From Komarekiella atlantica HA4396-MV6 (GTDB lineage: Bacteria; Cyanobacteriota; Cyanobacteriia; Cyanobacteriales; Nostocaceae), in the NCBI GenBank assembly GCA_019359395.1, contig JAHHHK010000041.1, forward strand, positions 1 through 64,000: a DNA stretch of 64,000 nt, given 5' to 3'. This document shows, piece after piece, positions 44,832 to 53,753 of the stretch. Both the position numbers and the translations under genes were made by a program. Numbering within the stretch: the stretch's first letter is position 1; each line of letters opens with the position of its first letter. Under the pieces are notes generated by a model. That model made no database searches, was not told the origin of the DNA, and saw nothing but the letters and a program-made list of their open reading frames with translations.

Positions 44832-45158
44832 ATGAGAAAGCATTCAAGTATTTTGAGAAAGTCAAATGCCTTTTTGCTTACGGAATATACCAAAATGAGT
44901 AGGCATTTAAAGCTTTTGCTTGCGGAATATACCAAAATGAGTAAGCATTTGAGGCTTTTGCTTGCGGAATACACCAAAATGAGTAAGCATTTAAAGCTTT
45001 TGAGTAAGTATTTAAAGCTTTTGCTTGCGGAATACACCAAAATGAGTAAGCATTTAAAGCTTTTGAGTAAGTCAAACCTGCTTTTGAGAAAGCATTTAAG
45101 TATTTTGCGAAAGCATTTAACCATTTTGAGCAAGCAATTAGGCATTTTGATAAAGTAA
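44832..45158 (+). CDS. Possible heptad-repeat peptide between helicase and methyltransferase
   Basis: An ORF of 108 residues from the ATG at 44832 that translates a 21-bp repeat array into heptads: RKHSSIL, RKSNAFL, LTEYTKM, SRHLKLL, LAEYTKM, SKHLRLL and so on, ending SKQLGIL-IK-stop. The last position of nearly every heptad is Leu or Met, and Lys/His dominate. This is strongly suggestive of an amphipathic or coiled-coil design, but the reverse strand is also open, so translation is uncertain. No strong ribosome-binding site. It may be a structural peptide or a noncoding minisatellite. Confidence 0.35.
   Translation: MRKHSSILRKSNAFLLTEYTKMSRHLKLLLAEYTKMSKHLRLLLAEYTKMSKHLKLLSKYLKLLLAEYTKMSKHLKLLSKSNLLLRKHLSILRKHLTILSKQLGILIK
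44834..45148. repeat. Fifteen degenerate 21-bp units
   Basis: Fifteen consecutive units of exactly 21 bp fill 44834-45148. Two subtypes interleave: one like GAGTAAGCATTTAAAGC and one like GCTTGCGGAATACACC. The three full 42-bp pairs suggest expansion by two-unit steps, while single-unit repeats appear at both ends. There are no spacers. After the array 45149-45434 shows no gene; the methyltransferase promoter should lie there. Confidence 0.9.
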
Positions 45159-45434
45159 TCAGCAAATATACCTGATGATTAAAAATCGCGTCTGTACAAA
45201 TGAAGCCGGCGCTTAAATAACTCAATAACTTTCAGTATATTTTCTCAACTGTAAATAAGGATAAAGGATTTATAAAGTATAGAAAGCATGGTTTAAATAA
45301 AAAAATTTAACTCGTCTAAAAAGGGTTTATTAAAGTCCGCCTACGCAGACTTAATTTTAGAGCCACAGATTTATTTTCTGAATGGCAAGTTTACCATGCT
45401 TGGTTTTTATTTTCCAAGTTATTTACGGTAAATT

Positions 45435-48400
45435 ATGTCACTTAATTTTCAACGAACACGCGATTTTCTCTATAACTTCCAATTTAATGATTTGTTTATA
45501 AAAGAGTTAGGTTGGTCACAACCTTCAAAGAAAAAAACTCTTTCGTTGGAAGTTGACGAAAAGACGTATCACTACAAAAGTATTGCTGAAATTTCGGGAG
45601 TTGCTGTATTTGAGGTTGTAGCAGCAGATGGCGCAATTCCAGAAGCTAAAGTTAGAGTTGAAATTTACAAAGAAATTACTAAATTAATCAATGAAAATCT
45701 GCTGATTTTTATTGATGAAGAACGTACACGCAGTCTTTGGTATTGGGTAAAAAGAGAAGATAGTAAAAGTTATATCCGCGACCATTTATATGTGAAAGGT
45801 CAACCGGGAGACTTATTTTTAAGTAAGCTTGGTTCTTTAGTTATTGAGATTGCTGAATTAGAATCTGGTGAGCCGACTGTTATAGAAATTGCCCATAAGT
45901 TGCAAAAAGCTCTGGATGTCGAGCCAGTAACTAAAAAGTTTTACAAGGAATTTCAAGAGCAACACCAGAAGTTTTTGCAGTTTGTTAAAGGAATTAGTAA
46001 CGAAGTAGATAGACGTTGGTACACATCGGTAATTCTCAATCGCCTGATGTTCGTTTATTTTCTCCAGCGTAAGGGTTTTATTGATAACCAGGATTTAAAC
46101 TATTTACAAAATAAGTTAGAACAAAGTCAGCAAAAAGGTGAAGATTTATTCTATGATGAATTTCTTCAGGCGTTATTTTTTGAAAGCTTTGCTAAACCTG
46201 AGATAGACCGAGATTCATCAGTTCAAAATTTGGTAGGAAAGGTTAAATATCTCAATGGTGGATTATTTCTTCAACATCGTATTGAAAAAGATTATAAGAT
46301 TTTTATAGCTGATAAGGCGTTTGAGCAAGTTTTAGATTTATTTAAGCGTTATTCTTGGAATCTGGATGATACGCCAGAGGGTAAAGATGATGAAATAAAC
46401 CCTGATGTTTTAGGATATATTTTTGAAAAATATATTAATCAAAAAGCGTTCGGTGCGTATTATACTAGACCGCAAATTACAGAATATCTCTGTGATAAAA
46501 CTATTCACAAATTAATTGTAGACCGTGTAAATAATCGGCTGTCTGATAGTGAGAAGTCATTTGAGGATATTAATGAACTAATCATCAAACTGGATGCAAA
46601 TATTTGCTATCTGTTAATTGATGATATTCTCCCCAATTTATCAATTCTTGACCCGGCTTGTGGTTCAGGTGCGTTTCTTGTAGCGGCGATGAAGACGCTA
46701 ATTCAAGTTTATAGTGCGGTGATTGGGTCAATTGAGTTGATGGGAGAAGAGACGCAAAGTTTTGCAGTTTTACAGGAAATAAAAAACTCTCATGCATCGT
46801 TAGATTATTATATTAAAAAACGTATTGTTACTGATAACCTCTATGGTGTAGACATTATGGAGGAAGCAACAGAAATTGCAAAGCTGCGTTTGTTTCTAGC
46901 GTTGGTTTCTTCTGCTAAAAATGTCGGTGAGTTGGAACCGTTGCCGAATATTGACTTTAATATTATGGCTGGTAATTCGCTGATTGGGTTAATTCGGGTT
47001 GATGAAACAGCGTTTGATATGGTTGGAAATTCGCTACAAGGCAATCTTTTACAAACATTAGCAGCCGATAATTACAAGAAAATATTAGAAGAGAAGAATA
47101 AATCAATTGAATCTTACAAAGAATATGCCTTTTTTCCTCAGAATTTACCTCACACAGATACACCTAAAGATACTTGTTTGAGACATCTACGCAGAAGTAT
47201 TGAACAACTAAACAGTAAATCGGAAAAGAACTTAAATCTTTTATTACTGGATGAGTTTAGTAAGCGTTTGGGTATCAAGTATGAGGAAGTGCAGTTATCT
47301 GGAAAATCACAGAAACGTGTATTAAAGGTTGAGGATATTGCAGCGCTGAAGCCTTTTCACTGGGGTTATCACTTTGATAAGGTTTTAGAACGCGGTGGCT
47401 TTGATGCGATTATTACTAATCCACCGTGGGAGATATTTAAGCCGCAAGCTAAAGAGTTCTTTGCACAGCATAATGAACTGGTGACGAAGAACAAAATGGA
47501 TATCAAGGCTTTTGAGAAAGAGCAGAACAAACTATTACAAAAACCTGAGATTGCTAACGCTTGGTTAGAATATCAGAGTAAATATCCTTATTTAAGTGCT
47601 TATTATCGTTCATCTGAGCAGTATAAAAATCAGATTTCTATTGTTAATGGCAAAAAAGCAGGGACGGATATTAATTTATATAAGTTGTTTGTAGAACAAT
47701 GTTTTAATCTTTTGCGTTCGGGTGGCGAGTGTGGAATTGTGATTCCTAGCGGTATCTACACTGATTTGGGAACTAAGCAATTGCGGGAGATGTTGTTTAA
47801 TCAAACAAAAGTTACTGGTTTATTCTGCTTTGAGAATCGCAAGACAATATTTGAAGGTGTTGATAGTCGGTTTAAGTTTGTTATTCTTTCTTTTGAAAAA
47901 GATAATACAACAACAGAATTTCCATCGGCTTTTATGCGTCTTGATGTGAATGAACTTGAAAGGTTTCCTAATGATCATAGCTTGCAGATTAGCGTTGACA
48001 TGGTGCGTCAACTCTCGCCTGATTCACTATCTGTAATGGAGTTTAAGAATGAGGTGGATATCCGCATTTCTAGGAAAATGCTTAAGTTTCCTTTGCTGGG
48101 AGAAAAGATTGAGGGTAAGTGGAATTTGCACTTAACTCGCGAATTTGATATGACGAATGATAGTCATTTATTTAAGCAACAGTCGAGTAAAGGAAGATTA
48201 CCACTTTATGAAGGCAAGATGATTCATCAGTTCACTCATCTATATGCTGAACCAAGGTATTGGGTTGATGAACAGGAAGCGAGGAAAGCTTTATTAGGAC
48301 GAAATGAAAGTGATACCAATCAAAAATTAGATTATCAATTTTTTCGGCTGGGATTTCGTGATATTGCTAGTAATACCAATGAAAGGACGATGATTTCGTC

Positions 48401-48938
48401 TATCATTCCTCCTACTTTTCACGGTAACAAGATTCCAACAGCAAAAATATTCGATCAGCAAGGAAAACTGCTAATAGATAATGTTAGTCAATTATTTCTC
48501 TGTGCAGTCTGGAACACCTTCATTCTAGACTGGCTTTTACGAACAAAAGTTACTACGACATTAAATTACTTTTATATATACCAGCTACCAGTACCGCGAT
48601 TAACGAAAAGCGATCGCTACTTCAATGACATAGTACAACGCGCCGCTAAACTAATATGTACCACACCAGAATTTGACGAACTCGCGCAAGAAGTCGGGTT
48701 ATCCCACAAACAAGGCGTTACCGACGAGACAGAACGCGCTCAGCTACGAGCAGAACTCGACGGCATGATAGCGCACCTTTACGGTTTAACTGAAGAAGAG
48801 TTTAGCTACATTTTGACAACTTTCCCTATTGTTCCTGAATCTGTCAAACAGGCAGCATTGGAAGCTTACCGCATCTTTGCACCGCAACTTAAACGTAGAA
48901 ATTGCGGTATGAACTCAATAGACCTGTCTATAAAATAA
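45435..48938 (+). CDS. Eco57I-class N6-adenine DNA methyltransferase
   Basis: An 1167-residue protein. The N-terminal 330 residues are a divergent domain with no complete nuclease motif that I can see. The methyltransferase core has motif I LDPACGSGAFLVA (about 405-417), YGVDIMEEATEIAKLRL near 470, and the catalytic ITNPPW (about 660-666) of gamma-class N6-adenine enzymes. The last 450 residues, including LPLYEGKMIHQFTH and LPVPRL, probably form the target recognition region as in type IIG, type IIL and PglX enzymes. It follows the PLD-SNF2 helicase in the same direction and would protect host DNA. It is near the drmMI gene of DISARM in size and class. Confidence 0.88.
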   Translation: MSLNFQRTRDFLYNFQFNDLFIKELGWSQPSKKKTLSLEVDEKTYHYKSIAEISGVAVFEVVAADGAIPEAKVRVEIYKEITKLINENLLIFIDEERTRSLWYWVKREDSKSYIRDHLYVKGQPGDLFLSKLGSLVIEIAELESGEPTVIEIAHKLQKALDVEPVTKKFYKEFQEQHQKFLQFVKGISNEVDRRWYTSVILNRLMFVYFLQRKGFIDNQDLNYLQNKLEQSQQKGEDLFYDEFLQALFFESFAKPEIDRDSSVQNLVGKVKYLNGGLFLQHRIEKDYKIFIADKAFEQVLDLFKRYSWNLDDTPEGKDDEINPDVLGYIFEKYINQKAFGAYYTRPQITEYLCDKTIHKLIVDRVNNRLSDSEKSFEDINELIIKLDANICYLLIDDILPNLSILDPACGSGAFLVAAMKTLIQVYSAVIGSIELMGEETQSFAVLQEIKNSHASLDYYIKKRIVTDNLYGVDIMEEATEIAKLRLFLALVSSAKNVGELEPLPNIDFNIMAGNSLIGLIRVDETAFDMVGNSLQGNLLQTLAADNYKKILEEKNKSIESYKEYAFFPQNLPHTDTPKDTCLRHLRRSIEQLNSKSEKNLNLLLLDEFSKRLGIKYEEVQLSGKSQKRVLKVEDIAALKPFHWGYHFDKVLERGGFDAIITNPPWEIFKPQAKEFFAQHNELVTKNKMDIKAFEKEQNKLLQKPEIANAWLEYQSKYPYLSAYYRSSEQYKNQISIVNGKKAGTDINLYKLFVEQCFNLLRSGGECGIVIPSGIYTDLGTKQLREMLFNQTKVTGLFCFENRKTIFEGVDSRFKFVILSFEKDNTTTEFPSAFMRLDVNELERFPNDHSLQISVDMVRQLSPDSLSVMEFKNEVDIRISRKMLKFPLLGEKIEGKWNLHLTREFDMTNDSHLFKQQSSKGRLPLYEGKMIHQFTHLYAEPRYWVDEQEARKALLGRNESDTNQKLDYQFFRLGFRDIASNTNERTMISSIIPPTFHGNKIPTAKIFDQQGKLLIDNVSQLFLCAVWNTFILDWLLRTKVTTTLNYFYIYQLPVPRLTKSDRYFNDIVQRAAKLICTTPEFDELAQEVGLSHKQGVTDETERAQLRAELDGMIAHLYGLTEEEFSYILTTFPIVPESVKQAALEAYRIFAPQLKRRNCGMNSIDLSIK

Positions 48939-49165
48939 ACTTTTAAGACGGCTCCTGTCCCACCGCTAGATTACCTAAATTTATTTTACGAACCGCCAAG
49001 AACGCCAAGGACGCAAAGGAAGAAGATAAAGTAATCTTGTAGCGCGAAGGAAGAGGTCTGTTTAACAAAGGCATTTGTGAAGTGGTATATTGACACTTGG
49101 TTCAACCGATTTCAAACTATGGATTAGCCAGCAGGATAGTGAAATCACTGTCTATAAAACGATAG

Positions 49166-49256
49166 TAGGACTTACGCACACTCTAAAAATTCTTGGCGTC
49201 TTGGCGTCTTGGCGGTTGCATAATTAACCTTTTTGGCAATTTTCGCGTAAGTCCTG
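49166..49256. mobile_element. MITE-like element, family C (AGGACTTACGC ends), copy 1
   Basis: A 91-bp segment begins TAGGACTTACGCA and ends CGCGTAAGTCCTG, so the ends are inverse over 11 bases. A perfect 5-bp GATAG flanks both sides (49161-49165, 49257-49261). The interior holds tandem GGCGTCTT motifs. Noncoding; a longer copy lies at 55741. The DNA before it (48939-49160) has only GCCAAGGACGC-type dispersed repeats. Confidence 0.7.
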
Positions 49257-49349
49257 GATAGATATCATAGGTGTAAATGGCATCAAGTCAGTTCAACGAG
49301 CAAGATTAAAAGCATTGGGAGCGGTTGAAAAAGGGAGTGAAGCAGGCAG

Positions 49350-51122
49350 ATGATCCAAAAACCTGGGCAGAGTTGGCTTTCTTCCTTAATTAAAGGCGTG
49401 CCGTTAAGTCGCGTTCTCGTTGTGCCGTTTTTGCTACAAATCTCGCTAACGGTAGGATTAACTATATATTTATCGCTCTACAACGGGCAAATTGATCGCA
49501 ATACTCAAACCATAATTTGGTTCTCTTTGGCAGCTTTTGTCATGGCTGCATTGCTGGGGATTCTTACCATCCGTTGGATAGCTCAACTAATTATCGACTT
49601 AAGTACAGCGGTAAAAGCTTTAGCCCAACGCAAAACTTCAGACGATTTCATCAATGCCGAGGATTCAGTGATAGTACAAGGTATTGATGAACTGGAGGGG
49701 TTGGCTGGCTCTTTTAACCAGATGACGCAGCAGTTACGCGAATCCTTTGCAAAACTGGCAACTGCGAAGGAAGATTTAGAATTACGAACTCAAGAGTTGC
49801 AGCAAGAAATTCAACAGCGCATCCAGAATGAACGCAGACTAGGCCAACACAGTCGCGCATTGGCAGAATTGGCAAATCACAGAGCCGTTTCAGATGGAAA
49901 TTTGGAAACAGCGTTTAAAGTAATTACGGAAACAGCAGCGAATGCTTTAGAAGTCGAGAGAGTTAGCGTGTGGATATACAATGGCGATCGCACCAAATTA
50001 CAATGTGTAAATCTCTACGAACGTAGCAAACAGAGATTTACCGCAGGTATGGAACTCAAGCGGAAAGATTATCCTATCTACTTTAAAGCTTTAGCAACTG
50101 CTTGCACCATCATCGTTACTGACACGCGCAACGATCTACGGGTGAAGGAATTACTGGCTCAACTGCTAGAACCGCACAACATCGTATCTTTAATTGTTGC
50201 CCCCATTTGGGTTGGGGGTGAAGTGGTGGGAATGGTATTTCATGAACAAGTTGGAACCCCCCGCCAGTGGGAACTGATTGAGCAAAACTTTGTAGGTTCC
50301 ATTGCTGACTTTGTGGCGCTAACTTTGGAAATATGCGATCGCATTCGTGCAGAATCCGCTCTACGTGAGGCTAAAGAAGTTGCTGAAGTGGCAAATCGTG
50401 CCAAAAATACATTCCTCGCAAATATGAGTAATGAACTCCAGACTCCCCTAAACTCAATTTTAGCGATCGCCACAGCACTTCAAAATGAGGTATCTGGCCC
50501 TCTAAGCCAAGAACAGCACCAGTCCTTAAATACTCTAGAACTTAACGGTAAGCACCTACTGCAACTGATTAATAACATCCTCGACTTTGCCAAAATCGAA
50601 TCCGGTAAAATCGAACTGCAACTGGCTCCCGCTTCTATCCAAGAATTATGTAACTCCAGCCTCAGTTTTGTGAAACAGCAAGCATTCAAGAAAAATATTC
50701 GACTCAGTTCACAAGTACCAGAAGGACTCGAACCCATCCAAGTCGATGAGTACCGCATCAGACAAATGCTCGTTAACCTGTTAAACAACGCTATCAAGTT
50801 TACTCTAGACAATGGCAAAGTCTGGATTGAAGTTCAGCCAAATTCCACAAACGAATATATCTTTATCAGCGTGGTAGACACAGGCATTGGCATTTCTTCA
50901 GACGACCTCTCTAAATTATTTCAACCTTTTGTGCATATTGATAATGCATACACCCGCCGTCAAGCAGGTACAGGTTTAGGATTAGCAATGGTGCAACGAA
51001 TTGTACAGTTGCATGGTGGTAGTGTCCATGCCGAAAGTGCATTGGGAAGAGGTAGCCGATTTACGGTAAAACTTCCTTGGAAGAAGAAAGGAGATAGGAT
51101 AGGCATCTTGCCCGTCCTGTGA
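49350..51122 (+). CDS. Sensor kinase-like protein lacking the phosphoacceptor His
   Basis: A 590-residue membrane protein with two helices (about 22-44 and 55-77), a HAMP-like segment, a GAF domain (about 178-335) and a kinase core. The H box reads ANMSNELQTPLN, with Asn361 where a His is expected; the codon is AAT. The ATP-binding side is intact: NLLNNAIKFT, DTGIGIS and GTGLGLAM. The periplasmic part between the two helices is only ten residues, whereas relatives have a large sensor there, so an in-frame deletion joined NGQ to DRNTQ. It may be a pseudokinase scaffold or modulator. Followed by the TonB gene on the opposite strand. Confidence 0.9.
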   Translation: MIQKPGQSWLSSLIKGVPLSRVLVVPFLLQISLTVGLTIYLSLYNGQIDRNTQTIIWFSLAAFVMAALLGILTIRWIAQLIIDLSTAVKALAQRKTSDDFINAEDSVIVQGIDELEGLAGSFNQMTQQLRESFAKLATAKEDLELRTQELQQEIQQRIQNERRLGQHSRALAELANHRAVSDGNLETAFKVITETAANALEVERVSVWIYNGDRTKLQCVNLYERSKQRFTAGMELKRKDYPIYFKALATACTIIVTDTRNDLRVKELLAQLLEPHNIVSLIVAPIWVGGEVVGMVFHEQVGTPRQWELIEQNFVGSIADFVALTLEICDRIRAESALREAKEVAEVANRAKNTFLANMSNELQTPLNSILAIATALQNEVSGPLSQEQHQSLNTLELNGKHLLQLINNILDFAKIESGKIELQLAPASIQELCNSSLSFVKQQAFKKNIRLSSQVPEGLEPIQVDEYRIRQMLVNLLNNAIKFTLDNGKVWIEVQPNSTNEYIFISVVDTGIGISSDDLSKLFQPFVHIDNAYTRRQAGTGLGLAMVQRIVQLHGGSVHAESALGRGSRFTVKLPWKKKGDRIGILPVL

Positions 51123-51183
51123 ACTGGGCGGGCAAGATGCCCACCCCACAAAATTAGATAATTTATTTGTAGGAGTTCCCTAA

Positions 51184-51285
51184 ATGTCATGTTGAGCGGA
51201 GCGAAACATCTCGGAGATTCTTCCCTCTACTACGTTCTGGTCAGAATGACACTCAGAATTTTTGGACTTTTGCAAGAGATCTAAT
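51184..51285. repeat. Partial family A MITE-like copy
   Basis: This segment matches the inverse of the element at 2078-2241 over ATGTTGAGCGGAGCGAAAC, CATCTCGGAGATTCTT, CTACGTTCTGGTCAGAATG and the GACTTTTGCAAGA end. The other inverted end is missing, so it is a truncated copy. It lies after the sensor-like gene and the converging tonB-like gene. Confidence 0.6.
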
Positions 51286-51366
51286 GTTCTTTGTACCTTT
51301 GTGGTGAAAAAAATTTTAATTAACCACAAAGGCACTAAGACACTAAGTAAAACCTATGTTGTAGCT

Positions 51367-52779
51367 CTATTCCTGATTTGTACCAGCAGGTGGTTGTGAG
51401 CGCAACTGACGTAGAGACTGCCGTAACTTGTTTTGAGTTTGACTAGTATTAGTGTTTTCTCTGCGCCGCCGTCGATTTGTAGTTGCTTGTGGCTTTGGTG
51501 ATGAATTTACTCGCTCACGCTGGATGTTGCGTAAAGACTCTCTGGCAGTTCCCTGAGTGCGATTTGTCCTAGGTTGAGTTGTTGAACCTGCGGCATTATT
51601 TTCTACTCTGGGACGGCGGATCTGAGGGGTAACTCTAGATTGTACTGGTTTTTCGGCGGGAACATCTGTAATTGTCGGTGCTAGCGATCGCCTACGTCTG
51701 CGAGTTGTGTTTGTGGAGTCAGTATTTGAAGTCGCTGTTTGCTGGCTTCTTTCTTGCGCTTCTCTGCGTTTTTTCTGTTCTTGGGCTTGGCGGTGTCGCC
51801 GTGAGCCTTGTATAGCGTATTCAGTTGCGATCGACACTCCCTGTCTACCACCAGACGCGGGTTTTAATTTCCAGTTACGTGCTTGTCTTAGGGTTTCTTC
51901 ATCCAAGTCGCGGTTTCCACTAGATTTCGCTACCCGCACATTCGTAACATTACCTTTATCGTCAGTATCGACAGCTACTTCTACTCTACCTTCAATACCT
52001 CGTCGTCTTGCTGCCTCTGGATACTTAGCAGCGCATTCGCGACAAGCTGCACGACCATTACCAGTACCGGAATTGTTAATTTTTGGAGGTGTAGGCGCTG
52101 TTGGTGCTGTTACCACTGGCGATCGGTTTCCTGATTGATTGCCTGTACCAGTACCTATGCCTGTGCCTATTCCTGTACCTCTACCTATGCCTGTACCTCT
52201 CCCCGTGCCTGTACCTGTATTTAAAGCAACACCAGAGCCAGAGTTGCTAAGGGTATTTGACGGTGTACTATCACTACCACCTTGAGTCGGTGTAGAATCT
52301 CTCAGTTCGCTCAACTGTTGTCTTAAATTATTGTTAGACGGAGTAACAGGTGCAGATGTTGTCACAGGAGCTTCTGACCTAGTGACAACTTCTTTTTGCG
52401 GGGTATTTATTGGCTGTACTTTTTGTGGTACTGGTGTAACCCTTTCTGGTTGTTGTTGAACTGGTGGAGTTTTTGGAGGTTCAACAACCTTTTGTACTGG
52501 TTGAGTTACTATGGGCTGTTTTTGTACAACTTCGGGCTGTTTTTTTATTTCTTGTGGAACTTCTTTTGCTGGTTTTTCTGGTTCTGTAGTCGGTTCAACG
52601 ATCGCTAACTCTATTGGTTCTTCTTCTAGTTCAGGCACTCGCGCCAAAAAATTACCTATGCCTGATGACAGTGCGCCGATATGCAGCGCTAGCGAGCCAA
52701 TCAAACTGTAAGTTAGAAAAGACTTGAGAGCCTCAACTTCTTTGGAACGTTGCTCACCAGTGATGCCAGAAAAGCTCAT
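51367..52779 (-). CDS. TonB family protein with internal TonB domain and Arg-rich tail
   Basis: A 470-residue energy-transduction protein. One membrane helix at about residues 21-40 anchors it, and a Pro-rich spacer (EPEKPAKEVPQEIKKQP) crosses the periplasm. A GTGTGRGTGIGRGTGIGTG repeat (about 188-214) gives a flexible link. The TonB C-terminal domain lies at about 250-325 (YPEAARRRGIEGRVEVAVDT, VRVAKSSGNRDLDEETLRQA). Unusually it is followed by a basic, low-complexity tail of about 145 residues rich in Arg, Gln and Asn. It is divergent from exbB-exbD, its expected partners, from which it would take proton-motive energy for iron or cobalamin receptors. Confidence 0.9.
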   Translation of the reverse strand: MSFSGITGEQRSKEVEALKSFLTYSLIGSLALHIGALSSGIGNFLARVPELEEEPIELAIVEPTTEPEKPAKEVPQEIKKQPEVVQKQPIVTQPVQKVVEPPKTPPVQQQPERVTPVPQKVQPINTPQKEVVTRSEAPVTTSAPVTPSNNNLRQQLSELRDSTPTQGGSDSTPSNTLSNSGSGVALNTGTGTGRGTGIGRGTGIGTGIGTGTGNQSGNRSPVVTAPTAPTPPKINNSGTGNGRAACRECAAKYPEAARRRGIEGRVEVAVDTDDKGNVTNVRVAKSSGNRDLDEETLRQARNWKLKPASGGRQGVSIATEYAIQGSRRHRQAQEQKKRREAQERSQQTATSNTDSTNTTRRRRRSLAPTITDVPAEKPVQSRVTPQIRRPRVENNAAGSTTQPRTNRTQGTARESLRNIQRERVNSSPKPQATTNRRRRRENTNTSQTQNKLRQSLRQLRSQPPAGTNQE

Positions 52780-53099
52780 AGTCTATTGCTACCCATTCTC
52801 ACTAATTTAGTCATATTAGGATGTATTGGTGTAAATACGCAAGTAAAAAATTAAAATTTTTGGCGAACTGCATATTTATCAAAAACATCTTCTAACATCA
52901 GGGTTTTTAGATAAAATAAATTTTTATTCAATGAAATTATTTTTTTTTATATAAAACTCACAAATAGGTAAATAAAAATCATCACTGATTGATTTAAAAA
53001 AATTATCATTATATTTTAAATTTAATTGAGAAAAACTATCAGGTTTTCTCAAGATTCTGGTAGTCTGACTGTGTTATTGTTGGCATTTAGAGGCATTAC
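52780..53099. other. AT-rich divergent promoter region, tonB-like versus exbB
   Basis: A 320-bp very AT-rich gap between divergent energy-transduction genes. TTATCATTAT (53003-53012) is close to the Fur-box half AATCATTATC, about 90 bp before exbB. Iron regulation by FurA is plausible but one half-site is weak evidence. No gene. Confidence 0.4.
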
Positions 53100-53753
53100 A
53101 TGGGAATTCAAAATCTTTTTACAGCAGGTGGTGTGGTCATGTGGCCCCTGCTGGGTTTTTCAGTATTGGCAGTGGGGCTGATAATTGAGCGTGTAGTTTT
53201 TTGGGTACGGATTAATAAACGTCAAAGCCGCGTAGTGCGAGATGTTTTGAATCTCTATCGACTCGATAACGTTGTCGGTGCAATGGATAAACTGCAAAAA
53301 AATGCAGATTTACCACTTGCCCGTATTTTTCTGGCGGCTTTAGAGTTGGAAGGCCCAAATCCCGAAGAATTTCGTTTGGCATTAGAAAGTGAAGCGCAGG
53401 CTGAGATACCTGTACTCAAACGCTTCCAAAATCTTCTAGAGACAATCATCGGTTTAGCGCCACTTTTAGGTCTTCTTGGGACTGTATTAGGATTGATCAC
53501 CTCTTTTGCTTCCTTAAACCTTGGTGATGTGGGAGGTACTAAAACAGTCGGTGTTACATCCGGGATTAGTGAAGCCTTGGTATCAACTGCATCAGGATTG
53601 ATTGTTGCAATATTTACACTCCTCTTTGCTAATACTTTCCGGGGACTGTACCAGCGCCAAATAGCATTGATTCAGGAGTATGGAGGACAACTAGAATTGC
53701 TCTATCGCCGTCGCTACGAACGAGGAGAAAAAACTTATGCGCCTACAAGATGA
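53100..53753 (+). CDS. exbB: ExbB/TolQ-type proton channel subunit
   Basis: A 217-residue MotA/TolQ/ExbB family protein. Membrane helices lie at about 10-33, 115-140 and 150-180; the family motif RFQNLLETIIGLAPLLGLLGTVLGLITSF is clear (here split at about 103-130) and TASGLIVAIFTLLF is the third helix. The stop overlaps the next start by 17 bases, so ExbD is probably translated by coupling. Together with ExbD it powers the divergent TonB-like protein. Confidence 0.93.
   Translation: MGIQNLFTAGGVVMWPLLGFSVLAVGLIIERVVFWVRINKRQSRVVRDVLNLYRLDNVVGAMDKLQKNADLPLARIFLAALELEGPNPEEFRLALESEAQAEIPVLKRFQNLLETIIGLAPLLGLLGTVLGLITSFASLNLGDVGGTKTVGVTSGISEALVSTASGLIVAIFTLLFANTFRGLYQRQIALIQEYGGQLELLYRRRYERGEKTYAPTR

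Noticed and set aside
44810-45225. Minus-strand ORFs over the 21-bp array
   Set aside because: A repeat whose unit is a multiple of three opens several frames at once; the minus-strand peptides start outside the array without signals.
40817-48938. Complete DISARM system
   Set aside because: No drmA, drmB or drmC-like genes flank the helicase-methyltransferase pair; the upstream neighbours are a DUF2442 gene and ruvC and the downstream gene is a sensor-kinase-like protein.
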